The position numbers were made by a program, and so were the translations under genes. DNA of 64,000 nt from Karalla daura (lineage: Eukaryota > Chordata > Actinopteri > Chaetodontiformes > Leiognathidae). The DNA is taken from assembly GCA_029224185.1 (NCBI GenBank), contig CM055188.1, forward strand, positions 2,233,001 through 2,297,000, given 5' to 3'. Below the pieces are notes generated by a model, which was not told the DNA's origin, did not search any database, and was given only the letters and a program-made list of their open reading frames with translations. Each line of letters opens with the position of its first letter. Position 1 is the first letter of the stretch. Below, piece by piece: positions 34,261 through 45,284 of this stretch.

Positions 34261-35083
34261 TGTGATGAATGGAGCACAGCTGCAGTCACTCAGCTGTGAA
34301 TTGTTTGGGTTCGGCCACCTGATTGGCGGACGGCACCTGCACACCTGCAGGGGCTGATGAGGTGGTTTTAAAAAAAAGGATTGGAGGAGCAGTGGGGGAG
34401 CAGTGGGGGAGCGCCTCGGACGGAGAGGTAGTGTGGCCGCTGGGTTCTGGACTGGACGGAGACAAACTGAGGCGTTCGCGGAGGGCTAGCACCGCCGGCG
34501 CTGAAGACACCGGGGAGCAACTAGTGACCTGGAGGAAGATAGCGGGGAATCCCTGAGTAGATAGTGAGGAGTAGCTGATAGCTAGATAGTGTGGAGTAAG
34601 TGAGTGTAGCTGAACCTAGATGGACACTACTGCCCGATCCCGGCGTGCTGGAGGTGCAAAGACAGGACTGACTCTGCAGCGAGATGGTGGAGTCTCGCTG
34701 CGCACGGACAGGGAAGTCCGTTTTAATTATTTTTCTCCCGTGTGTGTGGGCGCGTGCGTGTGCATGTGAGTGGGGGCGACAGTGGCCCACGCGAAAGCGG
34801 GGACTGTGGCATTGGGGTTGTCTGATCACGCATGATGATTGCTGTGATTTTTTTTTTTTTGCTGTGATGCACGTGGTGAGTGGATTGCTTTAGTGTGTGG
34901 GGGGTAATTAATCAGGAGGCTCTGGTGGGTGACGGGAATCGAGTGTAGTGGGACGGCCATTGGAGAGGCTGCATTTTTTTAATGAACTTCGTTAATTAAT
35001 AAAGATTGTGATTCTTCAGCTTGCTTATGTACGAGTGTTCCATGCCGGACCAGACCGGGGAAAAATTAAAGGGGGTGACCGCA
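34261..35083 (+). repeat. Solo-LTR candidate 1
   Basis: It starts TGTGATGAATGG and ends GGTGACCGCA, with an AATAAA near 35000 and GC-rich, purine-rich sequence unlike its flanks. No internal retroviral sequence follows. No clear target duplication was found, so the edges are provisional. Confidence 0.4.
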
Positions 35084-35764
35084 TAATTTGCACACCCGTG
35101 TCTCTCAAAGAGAGGAAGCAATTATTACACTATGTAAGCCATGGCCGACAGTGCAAAGCAACCATTCAAGAGTATACAATGCACAATGGCCATAGTACAA
35201 AAGAAACCAACAATGGGTCTTTTATTTCCATCTCCCAAATTTTACTAAACTCTCATCCTTATTAATGATTTTTTTAATGCATTCCAATTTTGTGTGAAAG
35301 AAATCTAGAAATCTTGACAGGAGTGATGCATTAACATATTTTGTGTGTGTGTAAAACCATTTCAAAGACTACATCAGCTGGAAATCGGGTAAAAATGCAA
35401 ATGTATACAACCAACCAACTCCATTGTTTCAGGCCAAATGCTTGCTTTTGAAGCATTGAGAATAAAGTTTCCTCTTCACATTGAGAATGAACTTTCCTCT
35501 TCTCAAAATCTACCCAGTCTAACTGACCTTCTTACCACACATGGCCTGCTGTGGTGCTACCCAGCACTGTTGACCCCAGAAATCTCCAAATAACATGTAC
35601 CTAGGGATCCTCATGTCTGTCAGTTACCCTGCTGATTGTAAATTACATACAAAAAATATAAATACATCATTGTCTGAGTGTCCAAAAACAGCTATTTTAA
35701 TAGTTTTTGTTGGAGCCATGAATATAAATCATAGAATTATATATGATAAATTAGAGTAGGTACT
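35084..35764. other. Nothing recognised
   Basis: AT-rich sequence between two LTR candidates, without coding or structural features I can support. Confidence 0.4.
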
Positions 35765-36113
35765 TGTTATGGTGTTTATTTAGTTTGTGGTTTATGTTGT
35801 TTGAATGTGTGGTCGCAGTGGAAGTAGGTCACCTGGGTGTGGGCAGGCCCAGCTCATATCTGCCTCCTCACCTGCACAGGCTCACGTATGAAGGAGAGAG
35901 AGAGGAGTGAGGAGCTGGATGCCGTAATTTTTTGACTGCTATTTCTACAAGCTTGACTGCTAGGATCATTTATGGTTTTTTGTGCATGTTATCTTAATTT
36001 TGTTTGTTCTATTTCTTTAATAAACTGTGATAAACTTCTTTTTCATCTCAGCACCTCATTTTTGGAAGTGCGTCTGACTCTCGGCGACTTTTTTTGTTTT
36101 GGTAGTCGCTACA
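35765..36113 (+). repeat. Solo-LTR candidate 2
   Basis: TGTTATGGTG..AGTCGCTACA, 349 bp with the TG/CA ends expected of an LTR and an AATAAACTG near 36019. No matching second LTR or target duplication is visible. Confidence 0.45.
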
Positions 36114-36419
36114 GTTTTAATACATCCCTCCGCAGCATTGCTGACCTTTACTGTTGCTATGTCTGAAAAGCTCAGACAGCACTCAGTATCGTGGCTGGGG
36201 GAATATTAGTGGTGCATGTCAGTGACACGCCTGCATGATATCCTCCAGATCAAGGCAGAAGGGTTACAGTATGCTGTGGAGGAAATATTAAAAGTAAAAG
36301 AAACAAAGGGCAGCTATGATGATGGAGGGAAAGCTTACTGCTCTATGGAAAAACACACAGCCTTGTGGACCATGCTCATGCTCTTTTACTGCTGTATAAG
36401 GTCTTTTGTTTCCGCAAGC
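36114..36419. other. Unassigned segment left of the hAT element
   Basis: A plus-strand frame at 36216-36425 (VTRLHDILQIKAEGLQYAVEE) was not recognised and runs into the hAT target site. There are no other features. Confidence 0.35.
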
Positions 36420-36427
36420 CTATAGAG
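36420..36427. repeat. hAT target-site duplication, left copy
   Basis: CTATAGAG, identical to 39294-39301. Confidence 0.85.
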
Positions 36428-36932
36428 CAGGGGTATTCAACTAAAATTGAAAGAGGTCCAGTTAGAGAAAATTTCTTGAAGCAAAGGTCCGGAAGATAAT
36501 AATGTCTAACGATTTGGTGTGATATATATTTAAGTAGCCTAGTAGTTGTATCAACATCTGCATGTAATCAATACCTGACTGTCAAATCAAATGAATTCAA
36601 TTCAACTTTTTGACAATATTTATTGTCACGTAACATAGAACTGAACATATATGTATGACTGCAGATATGTATAATGTTCTCTCAGTGACTGACTAAAAGT
36701 AGGGCTGCATTTCAAAATAAGAGAAAATAAAAGAAATGTGAAAATAGTGCATGTTCAAATAAAGTGCTGAACTTCAGAAAAAAAAATAAAGGGAGCAAAA
36801 GCTTGAATTTCCCTTTTTCTGTTTCACATCTTGACTCAACAGTCTCAACCAATTTTACAGATAATAAATCTCAACACATCTAAACAATTGAACAGTCTTC
36901 CCCTCTTATATCCCACTCCCCCACTTTTTTGC

Positions 36933-37628
36933 TTAGTGAGAGAGTTGAGCTCTAGCTTGTCCTGACAGAATTTTAAATCTGGGCTTGAATGGAGTCAGGG
37001 CCATTCTCATACACATGTGGAGGTGCTCATTGGTGAGCCTGGAACGATATTTAGTTTTGATTATTTTCATTATGGAGAAAGCTGCCTCGCGGTTGTATGT
37101 GGAGCCAAACATGGTCAAGATGTACAGGGCTACTTTCCTCAGACCTGGGAAAGCTGGCTCAGAGACCATTTGAAGCCAGAAAGTGGAAGGGCCAGTTCTT
37201 GCAAACCGATCTTTCAGGACCACATCTGCTTGGAGATCAACCAGTTGCATCTGGAGAGGCCCAGCATTTACCCATTTATAGTGCTGTGTGACTTCCTTTG
37301 AGAACCCCCTGACATCTGTGATGAGAAATGGGTTCTGAATGAACATGGTGAGCTGCTGTCCAAAACTGAAGCTGTCAAAACGGTTGCTGAAGTTTACAAT
37401 CAGCTTATCAATAAAGCCAACAAAAGAAGACACATCTCTCTGTCCCTGAACCTGTTCCTGCACTGCTGGGAAGTGTGCACAGTCTCCCTGCAGGTTTTCC
37501 TTGAACACCTCAAGTTTCCTCTGAAAGGAGTGGACAGCTGTCATCAGTTCACAAATTGAATTGTCCTTGCCCTGTAGCCTCAAATTCAGTTCATTCAGAT
37601 GTGAAGTGATATCAACCAAAAAGGCCAC
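36933..37628 (-). pseudogene. hAT transposase, C-terminal part
   Basis: 231 codons. It shows the late catalytic-domain segment (LNELNLRLQGKDNSICELMTAV) and the hAT C-terminal dimerisation region (GSTYNREAAFSIMKIIKTKYRSRLTNEHLHMCMRMAL). It lies one frame off from the upstream part; the shift falls near 37610-37640, so full-length protein cannot be made without a frame change. Confidence 0.88.
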
Positions 37629-38800
37629 AATATCTGTTTCTCAATTTCTAAAAAGAGAGAAAACTGTGTTGCCTTCTGACTTCTTAGCTCTGCCAAGAAA
37701 GCTGCTACTTCCCTCCTGATGGACCAAAAGCGCTCCAACACCCCGCCTTTGCTGAGCCACCTCACATTGTTGTGCAGCAAAAGATCATCAGCATTGGCAT
37801 CAACCTCTCTGAGGAATTCCCTAAGCATGCGATGCTGGTAGGAAGAGGATGCCCTGAGAAAATTGATCATTTTCATCATTGTATTCATCACCTCAGCATG
37901 CTCATCTGACAGGGAGGCGCAGAGGACAGATTGATGAATGATGCAATGGTAAGCTATGAGCTCAGGATTGTCCTCTTTCAGTCTTGCTACAGCTCCTTTC
38001 TCTCTCCCTATCATAGCAGGGGCTCCATCTGTGGTTATTGAAACCACTTGCTTTGGCTCTATTCCTCTCTTTGTTAACATCTCCTTAATGGCCAGGTAGA
38101 TGTCTTCTCCTCTTGTACTGGTCTGAAGGGGAGTGACACCTAACAGGTCTTCACAGAACACTTTCTGGTCTGTGTTGAAAAACCTGACATACACTAACAG
38201 CTGAGCATTGTCACACACGTCAGTGGACTCATCCACAGCTAAGCCTACACATGGTGCCTTATGCATGGCTTCATCTAGCTGGGTTAGCACATCCTGAGTT
38301 AATATTTCACCTTTTTTTGTGGCAGATGATGCCGACATGGGTATTTGCTTTATCTTATCACAAAGCTCTAGTTTTTGTTTTCCCTCAAGTAGTGTTTCAG
38401 CTACTGCACTCATGCATTCTTTGACAACCCCTCCATCAGTAAATGGCTTTTTATGTTGACCCAAAATCCAAGCAACTCTGAGGGAACGCTCATGAGCACG
38501 CTGTTGGGCAGTGAACGTGTGGCTCAGGATCCTGGTGGACTGGTCATATTGCGCTCTGAGACCACTAATTTTCTGTGATCTCGCTTCAGTTTTGAGTGGG
38601 TATGTTTGTTCAAAAGCTTTATGTTTTGTTTCATAATGACGTTTTACATTGGCACTTTTAATAAGTGCCACGGTTTCCGAACATATCAGACACACTGGTT
38701 TAGTGCTTCCAGTGGGAAGTATGAACAGAAATGAGTCTGTCCATTCCGGATTAAATGCTCGATTTTCACTGTCCACTTTCCTTTTTTTGGAGAGCGCCAT
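37595..38800 (-). pseudogene. hAT transposase, BED finger and N-terminal catalytic part (ZBED5/FAM200-like)
   Basis: 401 codons from MALSKKRKVDSENRAFNPEW. A BED zinc finger at about residues 35-65 has the form C-L-I-C then H-Y-E-T-K-H. The catalytic domain follows with CVGLAVDESTDVCDNAQL (first Asp), SITTDGAPAMIG (second Asp) and YHCIIHQSVLCA. These motifs match vertebrate hAT-derived ZBED5/FAM200-type proteins. The frame is otherwise intact over 400 codons, indicating a fairly young insertion. Domestication is possible but not supported, because the gene is frameshifted and still sits between transposon ends. Confidence 0.9.
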
Positions 38801-38804
38801 TTTT

Positions 38805-38945
38805 CTCTCCCTTTCTCCGTCTCACGTCTGTTTTTCTCCCTTCCTCCGTCTCACTCCTCTGTTTCTCTCCCTTCCTCCGTCTCACTCCTGTTTCTCTCCC
38901 TTTCTCCGTCTCACTCCTCTGTTTCTCAACCTTCTCCGGCTCAGT
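38805..38945. repeat. Minisatellite of about 30-bp units in the hAT 5' leader
   Basis: About four to five copies of CTCTCCCTTCCTCCGTCTCA-type units with CTCCTCTGTTT spacers, ending just upstream of the transposase ATG (minus strand). Confidence 0.8.
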
Positions 38946-39293
38946 CGTCGTTCTACCTGTATCGCTTTCTTTCTTTTTCTTTCTACCGTCTTTTCTACCT
39001 CTAACTCTCTCGTCGTCTGTACTGTATAGTCGCAATGTTTACCGCCTGGAATGCACAGACTTGATTGGCTGAGTAGTATCAAGTGGGAGGGCTTAACTCG
39101 CATGCAATTGGTCTGTGCGTTTCCTCATCCGTAAAACTACTACCGTAAAGACTACAAAAGCTGCACCGGCTAAAATCGAAGCGCCCCGTCAGGTTTTAAA
39201 TCATAACTATCTGTTTTGGCTGTAGGTCCGGGTCCGTATGGGACGGCTTCTGGGTCCGGACTCGGACTGCGGTCCGCCTGTCGGTGACCTAGG

Positions 39294-39301
39294 CTATAGA
39301 G
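39294..39301. repeat. hAT target-site duplication, right copy
   Basis: CTATAGAG, identical to 36420-36427. Confidence 0.85.
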
Positions 39302-40009
39302 GGTATTCACTGCCCATCATAAACCTGGAAGTTGCCATGTTGGAGCCACCTGGAGGTAAATACTAATCTGGATGAATGGGAAAACTGCGCTGGATAAATG
39401 TGAATATTGGTATGGAGGAATGTCTGAAATGACTTAGGAGCTCATAAAAACAGTACAGATTCAAAGATATACAGGGAGGTACTCAGTTTGCAGGAAAGGG
39501 CATGATATTTGGAGAATCTTTGGTCTTCCATCTATCCCGGCACTGCCAACTACTTCATAAACCTAACCAAAATGTAACAATATCAAGGAGAAAAATGCCT
39601 AAAATTATCAAGGAAATATGCATATCAAACTGGGGGTCGAATCATTTAACTACACCTTGGGTATTTCAATGATACACAAATAAGGGTAGGCTGATTAAAG
39701 ACGTTATTGCATCACATACTTTAGCCTTCACAAGATATCTATTGTGGATGACTTGAAAATGTATGTAATGTAAATTGTAGTGAAAACTGTTGACTTACAG
39801 CTCTGGTAAAATTAGATAGCTAGTCAACATCCATTCAACCTTCCTATCCAAGTATCCAGCTATCCCCAAGAACCTAGTTAACAAGCAATATCATCCATCT
39901 AGCTTGTTACACTGGGTCTGTGGATATGAGATTATATGTCAAGGCATTCTAATAGTGCAGTAGCACTAACTAGCTAGCAATATTATTGTCATGAAGCTGG
40001 TTTACAAAA
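39302..40009. other. Nothing recognised
   Basis: AT-rich sequence without supported features between the hAT element and repeat A. Confidence 0.4.
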
Positions 40010-41215
40010 GCAATCCAGTCGCATTTTAAATCAAAATGGCCGACTTCTTGTCGGGTTATGGTCATCATGTCAAGAGACTTTCTCTCGTTCTCTTTAGGAT
40101 GTATCTGCATAACAATTTTTATTTGCCTATGACATTTTAAAAAATGCTTATGGGGATTGATCAAAATTTCTAGGTGGCACTACTTTTGAATTTTGGCCCC
40201 CCATGGGCTATGCCCCTATCAAGTGTCAGAGCTCTCTGTCCTCAATCAGTGAACTAATTTTCATGATGATTGGAGTTCCTAAAAGCTGTCACAAAGCTGC
40301 TCGTAATACATGGTGAGGGATTGCTATTCATGCCTCCCACAGCGATACCATTAGTGGTAGCTTCACTGCATTTGTAATATAGCTTCACCCACTTGTTCTG
40401 CATGTATTACAAGTGAAATGAATTTGATGGGGTCAATTATGTAGGAGTACTGCATGTAGGCATAAAACCTGGATACTTCCTGTCACCACTAGGGAGTGCC
40501 ATGAGTGAGGTAGAAAGTTAATATATGAGACCATTCAGGATGGAGTCCTCATGTCCAGCAAGTTTCAAGCTGGCATGATCAAGTATGTGGGCGTGAGAGC
40601 TGTTCAAACACCAACTTTTGACACATCATAGCAACCATGCCCTTGACCTACAGAAATTCTTTTCATGAGTGTTAGTCACCATTGTCTGTGGATAATCTGT
40701 ACCTGGTTTGAAGTCAATCAGGCAAAAGCTGAAGGAACAGCTCCTTCCAAAAGGGAAAACATACAAGTCAAAATGGCCGACTTCCTGTTGGGCCTGAGGA
40801 TGGGGCTTCAGGAGGATTTTCTATGCGCCTCAGGATGTTCTATAAACCCACCAAGTTTCATGCATTTAGGCGAAACTCAGAGGTGGGGCTCACCATTTCA
40901 AATTGTTTAGGTGGCGCTATTGTGCAACTTTTGCCCCGTGCATTTGGAAAAACTTTAAAATATGAAATTTTTCGCCGATCCAAATGTGCATGACGAAAAT
41001 GGTGCATTTTCAAGCATGTTCAGGCCCCCATAAAAGCAACTACTTATTCCCGAGAATAATAATAATAACAATAATAATAATAAGAAGAATAATAATGATA
41101 ATAAAAAGAAACAGGAGAATTTTAGTTCTCGCATTTCATTGCTTGGACCCTAATAATAGCAAGAAAACACCACAGATTTAAGAGGGTTTACGCAACTTCG
41201 TTGCTCAGACCCTAA
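40010..41215. repeat. Interspersed teleost repeat A, further copies
   Basis: CAAAATGGCCGACTTCTTGTCGGG and CAAAATGGCCGACTTCCTGTTGGG mark two adjoining units. The end carries (AAT)n (about 41056-41105) and CGCAACTTCGTTGCTCAGACCCTAA, parallel to 24700-24800. Confidence 0.65.
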
Positions 41216-43121
41216 ATAACAGCCTGGTGTCACCACTAATTTTGCCGCAAATGATTGCAGATGATTTTCTGCTTGCTGCACCAGCCTGCTGTGTAAGAGT
41301 TTAATAAAGTCAAACACACACACACACAAATACACACACACACAGTCAGTCAGTCCACCTGGACACATTTTTACCATCAGACAGTTAATGATTTTCCACT
41401 GTGGCAAACCAGTTCTGAAAAACCACAGACACAAACCCCACTAACAGATAAATTGATACATACCGGCACATGCAGACAACCATATGGTATATGCACTCAA
41501 GCACACACACATCCTAGGTCCCTCCTGGATGGCTGCATCTTGGAAGGAAAGTCTGCATACGTCAGTGAAGGCTATATGAATGGCACAATTGCTGGTCTCA
41601 TGGCAGCATTGACTCAGTCACATCTTATTTTCTTGATGGGATGCCTGAAAGCTTCTGACAGGCTGCTGGCTGTGACTGGTGTGTCCCAGGGTGATGGGGA
41701 CATGCCTGTGGCTGTTTTATGTACTCTGTGGGCATGCAGTGAGGATGTCCACGTGACAGCTGAGGCCTGGCAGCAGCAGCTAAGGTTCTGGCTATTCATG
41801 CCAGCTGCTTGCTCACTGTGCATGTTGTCAAGTAATGATGAAACTCAATCTCATTTTTTTCTTTTGCCTTTTTTTACTCTTACTCTCACTTTCACCACCT
41901 CAATCCTTCCCCCACAAACTCACATTGTGTTGACATCAGGGAAAACAATGGTGATTCTGTGAACTGCTGTTCCATGATGAGCTTAGTTCTAACTTTGAAT
42001 GCCAACCGAAACCCCATTTTTACTGGAATTATGATTTTGAGTTGAATCACAGAAATGTTTTAATGAATTAATGCTAAGGGATTTATTTGCTCATTTTTAA
42101 GTGACAACTGGTTGAGATTCTGACATTTACAATTTACAAAACACTTAATACTTCAGAGAATTGGCATTTAAAAAAAACAATTTTTATGAGGGTTAAAAAA
42201 CCCTTTGTTTGAAAATTGTCCTGGAACAACTTTCTTAAGTCATGCATACATCACAGATTGCTCTTTCTTCTCCATTTACAATCTATTATAATTTATTTAT
42301 TATTTAAATTGAAAACACAATTGGGGAAACTTTTGTTGTAAAGGACTTTGAGTGGTCAACAACATTGTAAAAGCCATTCATGAAACCAGTGGCATAAGGT
42401 TCAGGTCCCTTGTTTCTGGTCTAAACTAATGCACTACTGGCTGCAGAACAACCATTTTAATTTCTTTAGTATAGTATAGTTTCTTTGTAAGAAAACGATG
42501 TGTCCAGAACGTTTGTGTTCTGTCATTTTATTTTATTGTGTGAAAGTGTTTTTACACTTTAACGTGTCATTTGCAATTTTTGGAATGTGTCTTAGTAGAA
42601 CAACACAGATTTCCTGAGTGATGAGCTGAAAATGAGCCTTCAGACTGCAGCAGAGTTTGTCGAGTCCTTTCCTGGATGCCTCTCCTGGGGTCTTTGGAAG
42701 AGTACATGATTTAAATAAAGGTCTTTATGTCTGCCCTTGCGTAAATGTTTAGCAGCTGTCCTGGGAACTGGCTTGAAGGCTAATCAGCTGTAAATTCTTT
42801 TAAAAAAGGAGAGGAAGCCATGGAGAGAGTTAATCTCCACGGCCCATTGCATCCTGTGTTTCAACTTTTATTTTTTTACTTTCTCTCAATCCCTCTGTCC
42901 TTCAGACGCACATGAATGTGTAGCGTGCACAAACACACACACACACTGAAGGCAGGCGATGATGATAAACGAGAGCGAAGAAAAGCTTGAGGCTTTGACA
43001 AATTATCCAATAAATGGGTCAAATGATTACAGGCTAGGTGCCTGCTGTGAGAGGAAGTAAGACTATAAATTTTTTTTTTTAAAGCTATTAATAATAAGAA
43101 AAAACTGGTCTGGAGAATCTG
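41216..43121. other. Unassigned stretch
   Basis: It includes a short (AC)n near 41312-41344 and a plus-strand open frame of 169 codons (41453-41962) with no recognisable domain. 41960-43100 is AT-rich with an AC run near 42932-42946. I support no gene here. Confidence 0.35.
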
Positions 43122-43346
43122 GTCATCCTTTGGAAATGAAACGAACTGATTGACCAGGCTGGTGAATGCAGTCGACACAGCATTCATTTCATCACTCACT
43201 GTTGATTTGTTCACTCCTGTATTGTCACCAAAAATTTGGTAGATAGTCCCAGATTTGTAGAAGTGCAGACCAATGAGGAAAGCGAACGCGAGTGTGCAGT
43301 TTTTTGTGGTGCATTGCTCCACTGGTTTTGCACACTCAACATACAC
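43122..43346 (-). pseudogene. PIF/Harbinger transposase fragment
   Basis: About 75 codons resembling the N-terminal helical part of Harbinger (DDE_Tnp_4) transposases: LAFAFLIGLHFYKSGTIYQIFGD, NTGVNKSTVSDEMNAV and VNQFVSFP. The catalytic DDE residues lie outside this fragment and were not found, so it is a remnant. Confidence 0.6.
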
Positions 43347-43719
43347 TCTTTGACGGTATCATTTGTTGTTGCTCAGATGAGGGGTCATAAAATAAATTTA
43401 AAACGGAAGTGGATGTTTGTTATTTTTGTGTTTTATCTCAAAATAAATAAAAAACACCCGTTGTTCATTACATAGTTCGTAGCATGTTTGCCCATTTAAA
43501 GCACTGGTAATCCAGATTTGGTAATCTTAAAAACTATCTTGATCAGGGTGATCAAATCCAATGTTACTTTGAAATATCGTTCTAAATGTAAAACAGATTA
43601 CTTGATCCTGGATAACAAAGAATGGGATTTCCAAATACAGATGATTTTTATTTAGATTAAATTGTTGACCAACTGGCCCCTAGTCCTTGATATCCTGAAT
43701 ATACTGGATATTTAATATC

Positions 43720-45085
43720 AGATATCTAAGGTCCACTAGTTCTTCTAATAGCACTAGTGTCCGTAATAGTACCACTATTACTACTAGGGAGACCAAAGTC
43801 TATCTATCCACTAAATATCTATCATCAATCTATCTGTTTATCTATCTCCAGATTGTTTTATTTATTCTAATTCCTACAAACAGATAACATTTATTTTGAT
43901 TTGTAAGTAATATAATATGTAAGAAACAAAAAATATGAAAGAAACATACCCCTTTTCCTATTAAAAATGCATTCAGTTAATTATACTTGACAGCTGCTTA
44001 ACACTGGTGTTTAGAGCTGCCCCTTTAAGGCTTCAAGCACTCAGTTTGAATATTCACTAATCAAAATCCAACTCTTTTCATTTGCATGCTGTCCACTCCT
44101 ACTACAAGTGGCTGCATCTTGCAGCTTTCAGGTTCACCAGTAATCACTAGTAACACTAGTGAGACTATGATGTTTTTAGTACTACTAGCATGTACCAAAC
44201 TGTTCACTAGTAGCAATAGTATCGCATTTGTGACCTTACTAGAACTACTAGTAACAGCCAAAATGTCAAGTAGTCGTGTAAGAGCCAAAATGTATACTCG
44301 TAGCACTGGTAAGTGGCAAAATACCCACTAGTACAACTAGTGGGGGTCTTTTGCACCTTACTAGTAGAGTAATGCTAGAAACATCAAAAATGCCCACTAA
44401 TTATACTAGAGACAGATATTTTTGCTTATCAGTGTAACTAGTAGAAAAAGGTTTGTTTTACTAGTGAGCCTCTGGACCCAACATGTAAGGTGTTTGGCTG
44501 TACTGTTATGACACAAAATCCTACTAATGCACAACTAGCATGCTACTAGAATGCATTTGCACACTTCTAGTGCGTGGTAAGACATTTCTGTAACATGTAA
44601 GGTTTTTTGTCATGTGTAACTTCCTGTTTTATTTTGAAATCCTAACCCTCCTCTCAGCCTGCGCCTCATCGCCATTGTAAGTTTTGTAGCCTTAGAGCTA
44701 GTTTTCTTTTGTTTGGTCAGGTTAGAACGTTTAGGGCGTGAGCTTCCCGGAAGACATGTGCATCAGGAAGATTTAGTTTAGGGTTTAGTGCAGCCGTGAG
44801 CTTCTCGGAAGACACGTGCTTTAGTTAGGTTTGTTTAGAGTTTAGGTTGCCGTGCTCTCCCCGGGAGACACAAGGGTTTTGTTTGCTAGGTTTAGTTTTA
44901 TAGTATAATTTATTTAAAATAGTTATATAGCCTGTTTTATTTTCTGAACTCCTGGGACACCTTCAATAAAGCCTGAATTTTACTGCTCATCTGCACCTGA
45001 GTCCACTGTTTGTTCTGGGCCTGACAGTAGGACAACTTTGGCATTCTAATAGGACATCCATGTCTTACTAGTGAGGCAAAACTGT
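43720..45085. repeat. ACTAGT-rich degenerate repeat array
   Basis: Diverged units built around the palindrome ACTAGT/CTAGTA with spacers such as GCAAAATGCCCACTAGT occur at 43730-43790, 44130-44580 and again at 45062-45070. The last part is separated by the LTR-like unit at 44608-45026. Two to three ACTAGT-like words per 50 bp is far above chance. The frames here are by-products. Confidence 0.6.
44608..45026 (+). repeat. LTR-like unit with poly(A) signal
   Basis: It runs from TGTCATGTG to GGCCTGACA, so the ends form a 5-bp inverted TGTCA/TGACA. It has a TATAATTTAT near 44896 and AATAAA at 44965-44970. Three diverged repeats with GTGAGCTTCCCGGAAGACA cores occupy 44738-44880. No target duplication was found. 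It is probably a solo LTR of a Gypsy- or BEL-type element. Confidence 0.5.
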
Positions 45086-45284
45086 GCAGTAGTTGACTGT
45101 GCGTTGTGTTGCTATTGCGCTGGGAGAGATTGCTGGCTCTCTAGTGTCCTTTAACCTCTTTTTTAAGCCCTTTTTTACTCTTTTCTACACGGTTCCCTAC
45201 TTTTTACTCTTCTTGAGACAAGATCATTGTTTAGCTTTATAAACAAATGATCTATTTGTTTTATTGTTTTAAATATAAACAAAC

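Larger units (their letters stand above)
36428..39293 (-). mobile_element. hAT (Charlie-like) DNA transposon
   Basis: The left end begins CAGGGGTATTCAAC; the complement of the right end begins CCTAGGTCACCGACAG. The ends are only loosely inverted, but the element is bounded by a perfect 8-bp duplication (CTATAGAG), the hallmark of hAT insertion. It encodes a BED-finger transposase on the minus strand that is broken by one frameshift. Confidence 0.88.

Noticed and set aside
34323..34556. 77-codon GC-rich plus-strand frame
   Set aside because: It lies in an LTR-like unit, contains a 12-bp tandem duplication and has no domain.
37595..38800. Domesticated ZBED-type host gene
   Set aside because: It is intact over 400 codons but still flanked by hAT ends and an 8-bp target duplication, and the C-terminal part is in another frame. 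A transposon is the simpler reading.
38755..39072. Plus-strand frames rich in Phe-Leu-Pro-Ser
   Set aside because: They are produced by the CT-rich minisatellite upstream of the hAT transposase.
41453..41962. 169-codon plus-strand frame
   Set aside because: It starts in AC-rich sequence, has no recognised domain, no splice context and an abrupt low-complexity end. Kept only as unassigned.
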